From Albula goreensis (lineage: Eukaryota > Chordata > Actinopteri > Albuliformes > Albulidae): DNA of 64,000 bases. Positions 44,202 to 57,999 of this stretch are shown in pieces (positions within the stretch are counted from its first letter, which is position 1; each line of letters begins with the position of its first letter). Where the stretch lies: the NCBI GenBank assembly GCA_022829145.1, contig CM040741.1, positions 45,750,180 through 45,814,179 of the forward strand. Direction: 5' to 3'. Both the position numbers and the translations under genes were made by a program. The notes below the pieces were generated by a model that was not told the DNA's origin, did not search any database, and was given only the letters and a program-made list of their open reading frames with translations.

Positions 44202-46896
44202 AAATATCAAATAAATGTGATAATATTCATTTGTCAGAAATGCAAACAAAAACAGTAAACCACAAATGGCTGTGCCAGTTTATGAAAATAAACCATGACA
44301 GGATTGTTTGATGTTAACCAGTCTGAAATGCTTATTTTCAGACAGTCAGGAGTGGTTTGTGATGCTTACACCATGATGAAATGATTAAACACTACAGTAC
44401 AAAAAACAAAATCGATGTTTCTTGTTCAACAACACTATGGTTTTCCATCTTATGACAACTTTATGATTTGTCATAGGTACTTAAAAATGCTTCATGACAT
44501 GTGGAGTAAAATGTAAAAAAAACAATCAGATAGTCATATGAAATTTTGACATGCACACAGTATCACATAATTACACATTTATTGAGATATGCAATGGAAA
44601 GTGTCATAAAAAATATATGTTACCATTTGACTTCAGATATAACCCACTATCAGGTTAAATGCAAGTTCATTTGCCTCTTCTTGTGATGACCTTGGGAAAG
44701 TGAGTTTGGATTGCAAGAGATTGTGTAGCTAATCAGATCAGGAATGATTAGCTGGCCAGATGTAGAGAGCTAGTTGCTGGGAATTTGATCAGGACACCAG
44801 GGGTAACATCACCTCTACTCTTTCAAAAAGTGCCGCTGGATTTTTAATGAGCATGGTGAGTCAGAACCAAGGCTGTACATCGTCATCACTGTTCTGGGGC
44901 TTTGCATTTCTATTAGGACAAGAGGGAGGAGTGCCTCCTACCTGCCCACTAACACCTTTCGCAACAGCACCTTACTTCCCAAGAGATCACTCATCCAATA
45001 TCAACTCAGCCCACATCAGCTTTTGCAGTCTGACACAGGTTATATGACCGCTGGCATTTATGTGCGCTTGTGTAATAATGCTTTATAACAATAGCGCGAA
45101 CACCATTTGGCAAATTCATAAAGTTTTTTAAACTCAATGTGACAGTATACTCTTGTTAAGTGCTAATAACATCAATGTTAATGTGAACATAATCAGTCAT
45201 ATCCATAGTAGCATTAGTGTCATTTTCAACCCTCAGCAAAGTTGGTAAAGGTGGAAATGAAGCAGTTTCTTATCACTTTTTTGAAGTTCATTTCCATTGT
45301 CAAAAAGCATAATGACATTATGGAACACAAATCACAATTACATCATAATTAACATAATATCATAATGATATTGTCTCACATTATGGGCCATTAATGACAC
45401 AAAATGTTAGTGTCTTATGTTTATTGGATATTCAACATGACATTTGTCACTGAAAAGATGCATCAATATATAAACATATCTAACATTTTTCATTAAAAAA
45501 TGTATTTGACTTCCATATGCAAAGTGTTTTTATTTACCCTGAACAAGAATCATGTTCATACACATGCACACAACAAGCTCTGAAACTCAGACAGAACATT
45601 TGCCAGTATTTTCTACTTTTGATTTGCACTGTTGTAGCACATGTAGGCAGTGTAAATTATATGGATTTATAAGACCTTCCTGTTTTAGATGTTCCTGTCA
45701 GCTGAAGTCACTGCCGATCACTCTCCGTGCACAGCTCATTTCAGGCTTTCATTCCACCCTGTCTTTTCCCATTCATGGCTTGTTCTCAGCCAAGTACTTG
45801 TCAGTAAGTACAGCTTTAGATGTTCTCTCTGTGGTAAATCAGCTGTATACTGCATGGGTGGATAAATCTTAAGTATTACCATCTAAAAACACCCTAATAG
45901 TTTGTACACAACATTACACGTGAATGTATGTCACAGGAATGGGCATTGAGATCCAAACCATACCATTACTGGCAATTGCTGTAGGTCCACTTGGACAAGG
46001 AAACAATTAGCCCAGCCTAACCAGAGCAAAATAGGGAATAAGTATTTAAAATAATCAGTCTTATCCATCTCTAGTAGTCTGTCCTGGCAGTCCAAGCACC
46101 TACAAGTTCATGAACTGAGCATATGGCGACTTCAATATGCAGAACCAAAAATGTTGATTCTTGCTGCCACGTGAATTGGAGTAGTCACGTGTATTTATAT
46201 GAATATTCAGGAAAATTAGGAAAACAACTATGAGTGTGGGCGGCCCACCTGTAGTAAGTGGTTTTGAGCTCAAGCAGTCTGGCTCTGTGACAAGGATGCC
46301 CATTCCATCGTTCACATTTAAGAGATTTGTGAATTTTAATGAGAACAAGATGCGTTTGATATGTCACGGGTTAGCATATCAGAGATCTCGCTTCTAATGT
46401 GTTTGCAGGACAGAGACCACATGCTTTGTGACAATAGTTTTTAAAATCTTGTCTCACTTCATTAAGTCTTGCTCTCAGAAAACATGTTTAATCTCTCGGA
46501 AATCATAATTGGTGGTTGACAAAACCTTTGAGCAAGCTCTTTGCATTCACCCTGATTATTTGCCCCAGTGGCATTCATTTATTACATCAAATACATGATT
46601 GAGCATGCCTTTAACTCGTGAATTCCATGGCAAGGTTATTTACAGAACATGGGCAAAAATGTACCGTGAAAGGCCACTAGCCTACATGAATTGTTTTGAT
46701 CTATTGCGCCATTTGACTGATTCAAATTAACCCTTATTGGCATGAAAACGTTATGGCATGAAAATGCACAAATCTGTTTTCCATTCGAAATATAAATATA
46801 TATCCATCATTGTTTCTATTAGGTATCCAATACGGTTTCCAAAATCAAGGAAATCAATTCATAAACAGTATTTTTCATATACATTAATTATTTATA

Positions 46897-47880
46897 CAGG
46901 GGGTAGACAAACTTACAGAATCACCTGGTGAAAATGACTGAAGTTGTATTTAAAAGCAACCAGAGCAAGATGAACAGTGGGTCTACATATGTGTTTAATA
47001 CTGATGTCAATGCTAATTACCAATATGTTTTGTAAAAGATGTTTTATAACTTGTTAAGCTATTTAATGTGTCATTGAGAAATGTGTTGAAAAAGCATAAT
47101 GGAGTTAATATAGCTGCTATTACCAGAAAAAGAACTGACCTGAGAACTAAATCTATGCCACAAAAACATGGTCCCAACAAAAACTACAGGCTGTAAACTT
47201 TATTAATGTGATATTTACTGTAGGTCTGCCATTAGGAAACTGCTTGTAACCAAGGCTAATTAATAACAACACATAATCTGGTCTAATGAGAACAAAATTT
47301 GGATTTATGAGCTGTGGAAGGATGTAATATGGCCTGATGAGTCATCTTTTGCTCTTTTCTGCATGTGGAGGTGTTTATGTTTGAAGAAAGGCAAAAGATT
47401 CCAAACTCTTTAACATGGTGATAAAGCCACTGTGTTATGGTATGGGCAGCCATCTTATGGAAGTTACTGGGTCTGATTATTACTCTGCATGGAGTTACAT
47501 GCAAGGAATAAAAAAGCTATTTTAGGCAGCCAGCGGGACCCCATGGGAGAAGATGTTTCCATTCTTTGATGATAACACCTCCTATTCACAATGGTGAAAG
47601 GACTCAAGAGACACAAACATCAAGATGAACTCAACCATCTTCCACCTTCTCAATCACAAGATCTAAACATTTAAGTTTTATAGGAGGTCATGGAACATTG
47701 CGCATTAAAACTGCATCTCTACTGCCTTCATCTCTCATGGAATTGGGGACTTTCCCTCTTCAAGTATTCTTCCTTAAATGGTTCAAAACTTATATCAGCA
47801 TTCCAAGGAGTATGGATTCTCTGAAGGCAAAGATCAGCCAAATTCTGTTCTGTTTATGCATATTTACTGTTACCAGCTGA
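46897..47880 (+). mobile_element. decayed Tc1/mariner-type element
   Basis: Begins after TA with cagggggtagacaaacttac, a Tc1-type terminus. Remnants of the transposase can be read on the plus strand across stops and shifts. An IWPDESSF-like box lies near 47330 (first catalytic Asp region), DDNTSYSQW near 47570 and PSQSQDLN near 47640. An ISIPRSMDSLKAK tail follows near 47800. The right terminus is missing or unrecognisable. This is a much older insertion than the rnf170 intron copy and belongs to a different subfamily. Confidence 0.75.
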
Positions 47881-48186
47881 CCTGTATCTACTTTATGCAA
47901 ATAACTACATCTGCAATAATAACTAGTTATTTGATAATAATCAAACATTAACATTAAACACAAACAAATATATAATATCTATGATTACAAGTCAAAGGAG
48001 AATATCTCAAAACAACATTTCGCGCATTAAATCTCTTGGGAATTTTGAATAAATAAAACATATGAAAACCTTGATGAGTCCTAAAGTCATTCTGTTAATA
48101 CATTTAGAAATAACTTATGATAAAATTTGTTTAGCTCACACTTGATGAGTTCCAGCCTATGTTTTTGATCTCTTCATGTTCCACAG

Positions 48187-48284
48187 CCTGCCTCCTTCTG
48201 GTGTCCAAGCTGCTGCAGCCAAGGTATCTGCGGACAGAGGTCCTCCATGTGCAACAGGCCCCCGTTCTCTCGTCGCCCCACTAA
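48187..48284 (+). other. exon-like segment, unrecognised
   Basis: Follows a good acceptor (cttcatgttccacag). All three plus frames stay open almost to the end. One reads CLLLVSKLLQPRYLRTEVLH then VQQAPVLSSPH and a stop at 48282-48284. Another is Cys-rich (FWCPSCCSQGICGQR). The triple openness makes the coding frame undecidable. Confidence 0.22.
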
Positions 48285-50309
48285 ATAGGTGATGAGTAAC
48301 CTCTCACTTCTCACTGTCCTCCTCTTACTCATCACTGAGCACCCAATCTGCCAGAGGAGCGAATCACAAGAGATCTTGGGGGTTTACAAAGTGTTCTCTT
48401 CAGACTCTTTCACACCATTTACGCAAACGACAGCTGAGCTCCACCTTCCTTCTGGGCATGGAAACACTTGAGCTCTTTAACATACAGTACTGGGCTGCCC
48501 ACATATCTGTATGATTCATGGAATGGCATTAAAATGTACCCAACAGAGACATATGAGGTCGTATTTATTCTTCCCTACATTCTCTATAATGTGTCATATT
48601 GTGATTAACAGTAAAAATGTCATCTCTTCTTTTGCCACAAATGATTGACCCAAGCAACAGGAGACCGTCCTTTTTAATTACTGTGAAACATAATTTCATG
48701 TTTGTAGTGCATAACATTTAAACAATGAACAATTTATTCACAAAGTCTTTTTGCAAAACAGCCAAAGACAGAATGTATGAATTTGACCTATTTCATTGGT
48801 TATCTGCTCTCCTCTAAGTACATAATATGGCTCTGAGCTTGCCAATTATCAACTTCTCTCTCCAAGACATTAGAAGGTTGCCAGGGTCTTTTGTTTCAAA
48901 GTATTCTGAGCAACCAGGCCCACAGCCCCATGTAAAACAAAGAAATGTCATAACTCATTTTTAATCGAGAGCAATCTTTTTAATCTTAATTTGATTTATT
49001 TCTACAGTGGTTGGGGGTCAATTGTTATCTGCCGTGAAACATAGCCATCTGCACGAGTGACTGTTTTAGAAATGCAGCAGTTTTTTGTCAGGGTTTATTT
49101 GTGTGTAACAGATGCTCTGAGTAATTATGTCAGCAAATAGGCTGGTTTGAGAAACATAGAGGCCAGTCTTTGAAACCATTACACATAACATGAATTTTTC
49201 CGTACTTTAAATATTGGCTTTTTTCATCTCTGTATGGTACTAATATGTGAATATATTAAATGTACTCTATAATAATTGCTACTGAACATTAAGTAATATC
49301 CTTGCCATTATATGACATAAACTGTTTTAAATTTTCCTTTAGAACAGTCACTGTCACATCCATTTATTAGTTTGGGGAATACTGACATTGATTGTCTTTC
49401 ATGATTGAATGTATTTTTGGTCAGTGTTTGATGCCTCTTTTAATCTGGTCCTAGCAAGAATGATCTCCAATTAGAAGTGAGACTGCAGAGCATGTAAACA
49501 CAGAAGAATATCTCCCCAAGAATAAGGGTTCCTAAAAACACAGCTCAATCCCACCTCAGTGTTATTATAAGCCTGTTTTCAAATATCATTTACAATATTG
49601 GAGAAATTGTGACATTACATACATTTCCTACAATGTGCATCATGAAAGTGAACTTACTTTTTGTAGACTCTCCTGAGAAATGAAATCAGAGGCTCACTGT
49701 CATACTCAAATAAGTTACTTTACAAAGCCATTTCAGACCAAGTTATATGCTTTCACTTCCCAGGGAAGGGTAGCAAGTCCCCCTGAAACTTCCCCGAGGG
49801 TCCCCAGCTTGGGAACAAGTGTGCGAAAGCACTGTGTTTTTCAGAAGCTCAAATATTATTTTTAGGTAGTTCCGTGTTAACTAGAAAATTGTCTCAAAAC
49901 AGACACGCCTCTTCAAAAGAACAATGAAATGATACATTAATAAAAAGAGGAATGGCAGGGAAAGTTTTAATAACACTGGAAAGATTGCTAATGAATATGG
50001 TTACTCCATATAGCAGACAAGATGATGAAATGTCTGGCAAAATTCCACATTAATCTTTTAATATCAACAGGGGCCAATAAGTCAGATAACCCATTATGAT
50101 TACAGATTATTGTCACAGCTCAGTTTCTCTAGTTCTTATCAAGTTTGGCACGGTATTCACCCTTCTGGCGTGTAAAGTTATTGTTGTACACACAGTGACA
50201 TAGTTACTCTCACAAATAGAGTAACATCGCTATTCTCAGTAGCATTACAAAGAGGGCTAAATTGAGCTGCTCTCTCATTTTCCCCAGCCCCCCACCTCCC
50301 CACCCTCAG

Positions 50310-50457
50310 GAAATGTGTCAGTGAGGAGGCTGAGCTGATCCCCCCCTCGATCACCGCCGCTCTGACGCAGGGAACGGACTGGCAGCGGGGCCGCGGCTTC
50401 AGCTTCCCAGCGCTGCGGAGAGTCTGGACGGCGAGTGGGACGACTGACTCATCTCAG
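50310..50457 (+). other. CpG-rich, exon-like island, unrecognised
   Basis: 148 nt after a strong polypyrimidine acceptor (cccccacctccccaccctcag) and before CTCAG|GTGGGC. It is open in one frame for 49 codons: KCVSEEAELIPPSITAALTQ, then GTDWQRGRGFSFPALRRVWT. The 50330-50560 region holds about 20 CpGs, in sharp contrast to the AT-rich, CpG-poor surroundings. Two AP-1-type sites, TGACTCA (50445-50451) and TGAGTCA (50475-50481), sit 30 bp apart. It could be a coding exon, a first exon with promoter, or an enhancer. Confidence 0.35.
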
Positions 50458-53400
50458 GTGGGCAGGAGAGACGCTGAGTCACCGGCAGGATCGCCAGCGC
50501 CGCCGCACACTTCCCGTCCAGCTGACCACCGAAGCTGCCGCAGATCAGAGCGGGATGCTGGGAAAGATATTTGCATTAATCCCCTTTATCCACTGTATCA
50601 GGCTTAGCATTTAGTCCCTCCCTTCTCTCTTGCTCTGATTTCAGTGCTATTTTGGAACTATAAAAATCCTTGTAGTCTCAGAAAAAAGCACAGGAAATTG
50701 TTATGTTGTGAGAGGGACTTTTGTTCCTGTTTTGCTTTTACCATTTTACTGATCATGGATATTGATGTCTTTGTAAATCATGACATTCAAATCATGCTTT
50801 TTATGTTAAGTTAAATTAATAAATATTGATTCATTCTTAGAGTAGATGGCCAATGACAGAAATTCATATCATGGAGTGGTAATATAGAACACAGACACAG
50901 AAGAAACTATAAATCAGTATGTTGACGGTTCTCTTCACTTGAGGCAGAGTAAAGATGAAGTATTATTAATTATAGATTGACAATATTAAGAACAACTTAC
51001 AGGAAGCAGTCAATCTTTAAAAGGTCACATGTTTGCCTTATGTCACCTTAAACTTCTCAGTCATTAGGTGTTGATGGATTAATTGCTTAATTAATTAATC
51101 TCCTTGGATTCATCTCCTTCAAGTCATCATTCCTCTAAATAAAAAAATCAGTTACAGCAGCCAATACTTGCATCAGTTAATTTATTCAACATCAGTTAAC
51201 GTATACTATACACAAAAAAAATGCAAAAAAATGGTGAAATGTGTTTTTCAGTGGGCAAGCATAATCATTTTAAAAGGTAAAAATGCCATCTTGCAGCCTG
51301 GGAACAGTGTGTTTTCTGTGTAAGCATAATTGATTAACATCACAGATGTTTTTTCCCTGGAAAAAGAGAACTAAAGCTGTGACACAAATATATAACAAAT
51401 ATAAATATGAATTGCCCTCAAGCATTAAATGGAAAACTACAATAATAATACTGATAATATAGTGAGAACTGAATGTTAAAATGTCCATAAAAATTCACCA
51501 TAAATTAGCTGGATTTGCCTAACTAGCCTAATGTAGCCACACATGTGCTTGTTTACCTAAGACAATATACTGACATGTTTTTTTAACTGTCAGTCTTTTC
51601 TAAAGATAAATTACTGTGTTGGCAGGAAGAGGTCAATGAATTTGTGAAACACAGTTTACCCTGTTCTGGCCTCAGGGGAATGTCAAAACCCAGCCCTGCC
51701 TGGACCACACCAGGCTGAAGATCACCTAGACAAACAATGTCAGGCTCTTAGTTTCACCTGTGAAATACAGAATACAAGAGAGGGAAAATTGAAAGGGGCC
51801 TGCTCCCACCTGTATCCTGCAAACAGATTCGTTAGGACAAGGGGAAAGGGATATACATATCTTCTGGGCACCAAAAGACTCCAATCCCATTTCACAGAAT
51901 GAAAGTCTCAAAGCTGAAATAAGACTGGAAGCAAATAAATGACTTGGACCTTTAATATACAAAGTCTAATACGGCATTCAGCTTGGATGTTTCTATCTCT
52001 CGTCCAATCTGTCATATTCCAGTGGGAGAGGATACATTTATCCCTTTGAGAGTATGTGCCCTCATCACCTAATGACTACGAAATCAGTGATCTTTCTGTA
52101 ACTATGTCTGAAAAACACTTTCTCAATGGAATCAATATGACAATGGTAGGCAGGTGAGGGCTGTTTAAGTGTAAAAACTCCAAGAATTCCAAAATGAAAA
52201 GTGTAATACTTCATTGGGCTGTGTCAGACCTCCCACCCACATCGGCCGCTGTGTAGCCAGCTACGCCAATTCCTGTTTAATGAGTAATACCTCATACCCT
52301 GATGAAAGAGGTTAATGATTAACCGACGTTTGGAAAATCATGGCCACAACAAGAATGTTAAATGGTCTCAAAATACCCAGTTTGTTATCAGCCAGAAAAA
52401 TTAATTGATTTAAAAAATAAACACATTCAAAATATGTAAAGACCAAATCACTGGTTACCAAACATGCAGGCTAATAAATTTCATTAACATAGATAATAAC
52501 CCATAACAACAACACCACCTCTTTCCATGGAACCAGCATTTCAGTTTTACAGCATCCAACTAAAGATGACAGAGGGGTAGAGCATGAATGATCGAGATTT
52601 GGGGAGGAGAGAGTGAAAAAACAAAAGTTTTGCTGAAATAATGCTGTGTTTATACATATTTTTCACATGACTTAACATATACAAAGGATTTATGATTTAT
52701 AAATCAGAATTTTCCGTCATTAAAGGCCTGTCATTTAACACCAGAATCATCAAAATCGGCCTGGACAATGAAATTGTAAAAAAATGCCTGAAATGGCAGC
52801 CATCTTTAAAAATGGCAGCTATTTTGAAATTTATGGGATGGGATGCTGATGGGATTTTTCAGAACAATGACCCAAGAGGTACACTCAGTCAAATTTTGGT
52901 GCTTCTTTCCAGATTTGAAACATTTTCTTCTGTACTATATAGTACAGTTGGTATCCACTAGCACTAGCAGGAAGGCCCATATGGAAAAAAAAACATTTAA
53001 ATCAGTAATGTGATCACCTCCCTTTAGCCACCAAACATCACCAGGCAGAATGATGGATTGCCAACCCACAAAACAAGGAATACTAACTAGCTATCATCAC
53101 ATGTCTACAAATGCTAGCTAGTTAACAGACTAGATATGTTGGTCAAAGCTGTAAAGCTCAAGACCTTATTCATAGTGCAGTGCATTTGCATTTTACGCCA
53201 AGATGTGGTCCTGAAAAGGCTCACGTAAAGCAAAATCGCAAATTCAAGTCTAATATCCCCATTTAAATTAATGGAAATGCTCGAGATGCGTTACGTAGCC
53301 GCGTAACGTTGACTTACTTAGAAAATTCGTTAAAAAAATAGCAAGAACTAGTGGGAATCTTTGAGAGAGAGAGAGTGGATATTGTATTAGTAAAGAAAAA

Positions 53401-55006
53401 AATACAAAACATTAGGGCTTTATCCTGTATGTATTTGAAAACTATTAAACATGCATGATTATTGTCAGGGTTTTCAAATTGTGTAAATGTTACAAATGGG
53501 CAAATTAGAAACTTGGAGGAAAGAGTGATCATGCATGAGAGTTTTCTGAAATTGGTACCTTTGTACTCTTTTAACTTGAAAATCTGTATACTGTATTAAA
53601 TTAAATGTTCACACATATACCTGTAGGTTGATTAAACAAGAGGGGAATGTGCATAGAATATAGATATCAAATATTTCTCAAAGGCTTGGGGCTAGGGAGC
53701 AAAAGAGTAAATACATACTCTCTGTGAAAGTTTGAAAATGGAATGGAAAATAATAAGGGCATTTTCCCTCATTGTCTTGGCAACATTCCAGTGTTTCATT
53801 TTGATATGACATGCAGACACTGTTACAATTATCTTTACAAATTATGGTCAATTAAATACAGTGCCCCATATATATGGCATCAGTTTCTCTGTAATCATAA
53901 TCAAATTACAAATATTGTTATTGCACACTTCAATATAATTTATGACCATTACTGTTCTATTAACATTAATATGATGATGTCTAGAAAAATCATGGTGAAA
54001 GATGTATCCTTTTTCTTTTGAAAAGTAACAACCTTTGAAGGGCACTCAGTTTTAAGATTATAACACAATGCTCCCAGTTACTTAACTGTGCAAAAATACC
54101 CCTAGTACAATTTTATATTTTATGTAAAATATATATATATATGTATTTTTAAACTGAACAGCCTGTGGCTGAGGACAAACTGAGACTGGGCATTAAATCT
54201 AAAGTAAAAGGTTAATTCAAATAATTAACCCCAGGGGGCTAATGAGGCCTGGCTGCATGCAGGGGACAATGGAAATATAATTAGCATACCTGGGTGGCAG
54301 ATAGTAATTCCAGTGTATTATTAAACAAATGGTATGCAGTGACCCTGGGAAGAAATACGCAGGCATGTGAAAGAACCAGCATGTGCATGCAGACCTAAGC
54401 AAAGCCAGGTGGTGTGCAGTCATATGCTATAAACATGGTACCATTAGAATATCTTGTTTGAGGGTGGCTCAGATTTTTGGATGCCATGTTACATGACATG
54501 GAGGCAAATGAAATGAACTGGATTAACTGACAAGTGGAAACTGACACTGGATATTGTTTTTGCTGGATAAGAGTCTGTGCATGGAAATGTCAGCAATGTC
54601 TGGGGGGGGATACGTCTTACACAAGTTTAACCCTTTAACATTTTAACATATTGCGAAAAACATTATTTCTCTGACAATTATGGATTTGTGTCCTCATTAT
54701 AAACTATAAATCAGTTATAAATTTGATAAAACACAAATTGCAAACAACCAGCGAGGCAGCCTGATTAGGGTAATTGCGATTTGTTTGGAAATTTTAATTA
54801 TGCATCAACAAATACTACATGAATTACATTTTTGTCCACTTCACCTTGCTACTTTGAATGATATGCACAGTGTAATTAAGAACAGTATATGAAACATGGA
54901 TTCAAATATATGCAAATGAATTCCCATATGGTTTGTATACATATAATTGGAGTGTAATAAGGTGGACAAAATAAAACTCTAAATGGTTCGGAACCTCTAA
55001 GGGTAT

Positions 55007-55046
55007 GGGGGCGGGGGGCATGGGGGGGTGGGGGCATGGGGGTGGG
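55007..55046 (+). repeat. G-quadruplex-prone tract
   Basis: Six runs of 3-7 G separated by 1-3 base spacers (c, cat, t, cat, t). It satisfies the G3+N1-7 quadruplex rule several times over. Confidence 0.8.
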
Positions 55047-56028
55047 TATAGAGAATATACGGCTGAAGAGGGAAGCCCTTTACATTCCCATTCATCAACT
55101 TTTGCACCAAATGGGTTGAATATTGAAGGTGACATCAAGCCCTTTTTTTTATAAACTTTGTAAGCTGAACAGCAATTAAATCTGTGTATGATTTAAGTCA
55201 ATTGGCAGTGACAGATTGGGTGGGAAAAAAGGGGAAAGCAACAATTTAAAAATATCTACTTAACTGCATTGTGTCAGCAAGTCATTTAAACATTAATTAT
55301 GTCTCCCTTCCAAGGAAATCAAAACTATTTTTCACAAAGAACCCAGGTAATTAGAGATATCAAAAATTAAATTAGGTCGGTTTCTTCCATTTCCCACACA
55401 TCCTGATTGAATTCCACACACAAATGATGTCATGAATATCTAATGAGTTGAGAAAGCTAACTCAAGTGTGTGCAGTGCTTTGTTGCCAGAGGTTAAATAT
55501 CTGTTGTTTATTATTATTTTTTTATTTCCGCTGTATGGGACAAATGCACACTATGTGTTCAATTAAACCCACTGCAGCATTCCACACCTCACTGATTTTG
55601 CTTCTTGGTTTTGGTAAACATTACATACAGTCCAGTGTGCACAAAGCTGGCCTACTTCTCCTCTTGAGGGAGTTACGAGGCTGACATCCTGACAGAAGCA
55701 ATGAAATGCACTACTTTTCATTATTCTAACCACTGTTAGATGCATAGCACAACAGCTGCTTCTTTCAGAAGTACACTGCTGCCCTTTTCTGTGAACTCTT
55801 GAACCTTCATGGATTCATCTGTTTTTAGTTTTTTTATATAAAGTACATCCCAGGTCACTGTAAGGCATTGCTGAATTATTTCTCTTCTTTGAGGAATGTG
55901 AAGTTTAATCATCAACAGCTAAATCACTGGACCTACCACATCAGAATAAATCATGCTCTATAAATAGTCTCAATTTAAATATGACTGCATACTAGAATAA
56001 CACAAGATTTATTTGAAAGGATTATAAG

Positions 56029-56150
<122 letters not shown>

Positions 56151-57806
56151 ATATAAATCTGTAGCAGCTTAAATTGCTGCTGTCTAATAGATAGAGGGTA
56201 TAACTGGCACAGACCTTTCACAGAATCTGAATTCCTCCACCTTTTTTGGGATTGTTTTTCTGTGTTGGCCCTTGTGTTTGGTTGGTTGACTGGGTAGTTA
56301 ATTGGCTGTCACACTGAGTTTAAAACACATTAAAAGCAGTAGAATAACCATGCTAGTTGGTATGGTTGGTTAGAATAGCCATACATGCTTTTTGCCAAAT
56401 TAACTGATACCTTCTTCAAGGGCTTGCTAAATACCACAAATTGTATCACCTATACAAATATATGGTTCGAAAATCAGCTTTAGGTAAGTCTATAGGGTCC
56501 TAAAAGATTTTAGAAACATGCAGGTAATTTGAATTTGTCGTTTTAAAATCAAGTTTTTTGTTATTAGTAAAATGCCCATGCCACATTCTTCAGAAACATG
56601 ACATTGGTATCAGTCAGATCCATGTAGTTATTTGCAAAAATGAATTTAACTACAAGACGCAACATATGAGACAGACAGCCAGTGCACAGTTTTATAGCTG
56701 ATTGTTCTTTCATTAATGATCACTGAATTACTCCAGTGCATTTACTGTGATAGCTCTGAGGAGAGGATATAAAATCCACCTATCCAGACTAGTATATAGA
56801 CTAATATCTGAGACTAGGAGAAACACAATCATACTTAAATTGTGTTTAGTGGAACTGAGAGGATTGCAGCTTCTACTCCTCTTTGGCACTGCACTTAATA
56901 AATGCAGGCCATGTTCCAATCAGATGCAGTACCTCTCAACAGCAACACTCCAAACATGCAGTTGGAGAAAATAAAGTTGCATTTGGTACTTCTTGCGATA
57001 TATTTTAAACAGTCCTGACAGTGCTGTGAATGTTTGCACGCACTTTTTCAGCAGACACATCTACCTGTGTTGGCCCTTCAGAGTGATGGGAAGAGGCACT
57101 GGGAGTCACATGGTTTGGGGGTGGATGGGATGCAGAGCTTTTTGGATGCCCATGCTGACAGGTGCAGCAGTTCAATCTTGAGGTGCATCTTCATTTTTTA
57201 AATAGGGACAGCCAGAGGCATGGAAACATGAACGTAATGTAATTTCAGGCATGTCCTGAAGCATCTAGCGTCCCTGTTGAAACAACCCCTCTCCCAGGCA
57301 TCCACAGCTCCTGCCTGCTAGCAGCCAGCCACTGTGAGCTCCTGTCCTCTGGTTCTTATAAAGACTGACCTCAGATCTGCCTACAGGACACTTTCTATTT
57401 CAATATAAAACTGGTACTGTATTAAAATTATTAAACAAAATATGTGTGCTTAAGCATTGCAGGCTTCTACCAGCCTTAAACAGAGATCTCACACAGGTGT
57501 CCCCTATTTTACAAATGTTCTATTTACGTATTTATGTATGTATGTATTCCTGGTATATTTAGAACTTTTTTTATTTCTTGCACATTTTTTTCAAATATTC
57601 TAATCATGAAATTTCACATCAACAAATTGGATACATTTTTAGCTTTTTGGTCATTTAATGAATCAAATTTTCATGATAAAATTGTCAAACTCATGACTCA
57701 ACTCATTGCTGAGATGAGACTCAGAAGAAAACCATGAATTTATGAATTATGGAATGCATACAGTGTAAGGAAAGCCAGTGATGTCCACAAGGTCTAGAAT
57801 AACATC

Positions 57807-57986
57807 ATGAAGGCTACCATGATGGTTTATGGAGGGACTGTCGATGGTTTTCAACGTGTCCTACAGCATGGAGACGATGCTTTTGGCAGCGACTGGGCAG
57901 ACTGCCTTAATGAATGCCCATCTTACCCTATTCCTGGAGACTGGGGGAATAAGCCTGGAAAAGAACAGGAAGAGAAATTCAAGTAG
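57807..57986 (+). other. exon-like segment, unrecognised
   Basis: Open frame of 59 codons ending in TAG at 57984. From an acceptor-like gtgtcctacag at 57866 it reads HGDDAFGSDWADCLNECPSY then PIPGDWGNKPGKEQEEKFK, whose composition (paired Cys, W, P and G, acidic/basic tail) looks protein-like. The opposite strand and a second plus frame are also open, and no family could be assigned. Confidence 0.25.
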
Positions 57987-57999
57987 TAATGTCAGAGCT

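Larger units (their letters stand above)
35511..46896. other. gene-poor region downstream of rnf170
   Basis: No known gene recognised. Separately listed: an exon-like segment at 38879-38974, a fish repeat at 41260-41403 and a hairpin at 44158-44201. Other notes: a stretch of degenerate ggtgtgaacagc-type units around 37175-37470, and a GC-richer stretch at 40437-40769 open in two plus-strand frames with no family match. Confidence 0.65.

Noticed and set aside
45552..45872. 106-codon plus-strand frame
   Set aside because: No splice context, domain or recognisable family. Composition fits chance in this sequence.
52692..52961. 89-codon plus-strand frame containing two atggcagc units
   Set aside because: Looks like an internally repetitive, probably dispersed sequence rather than a gene. 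I could not identify the repeat family.
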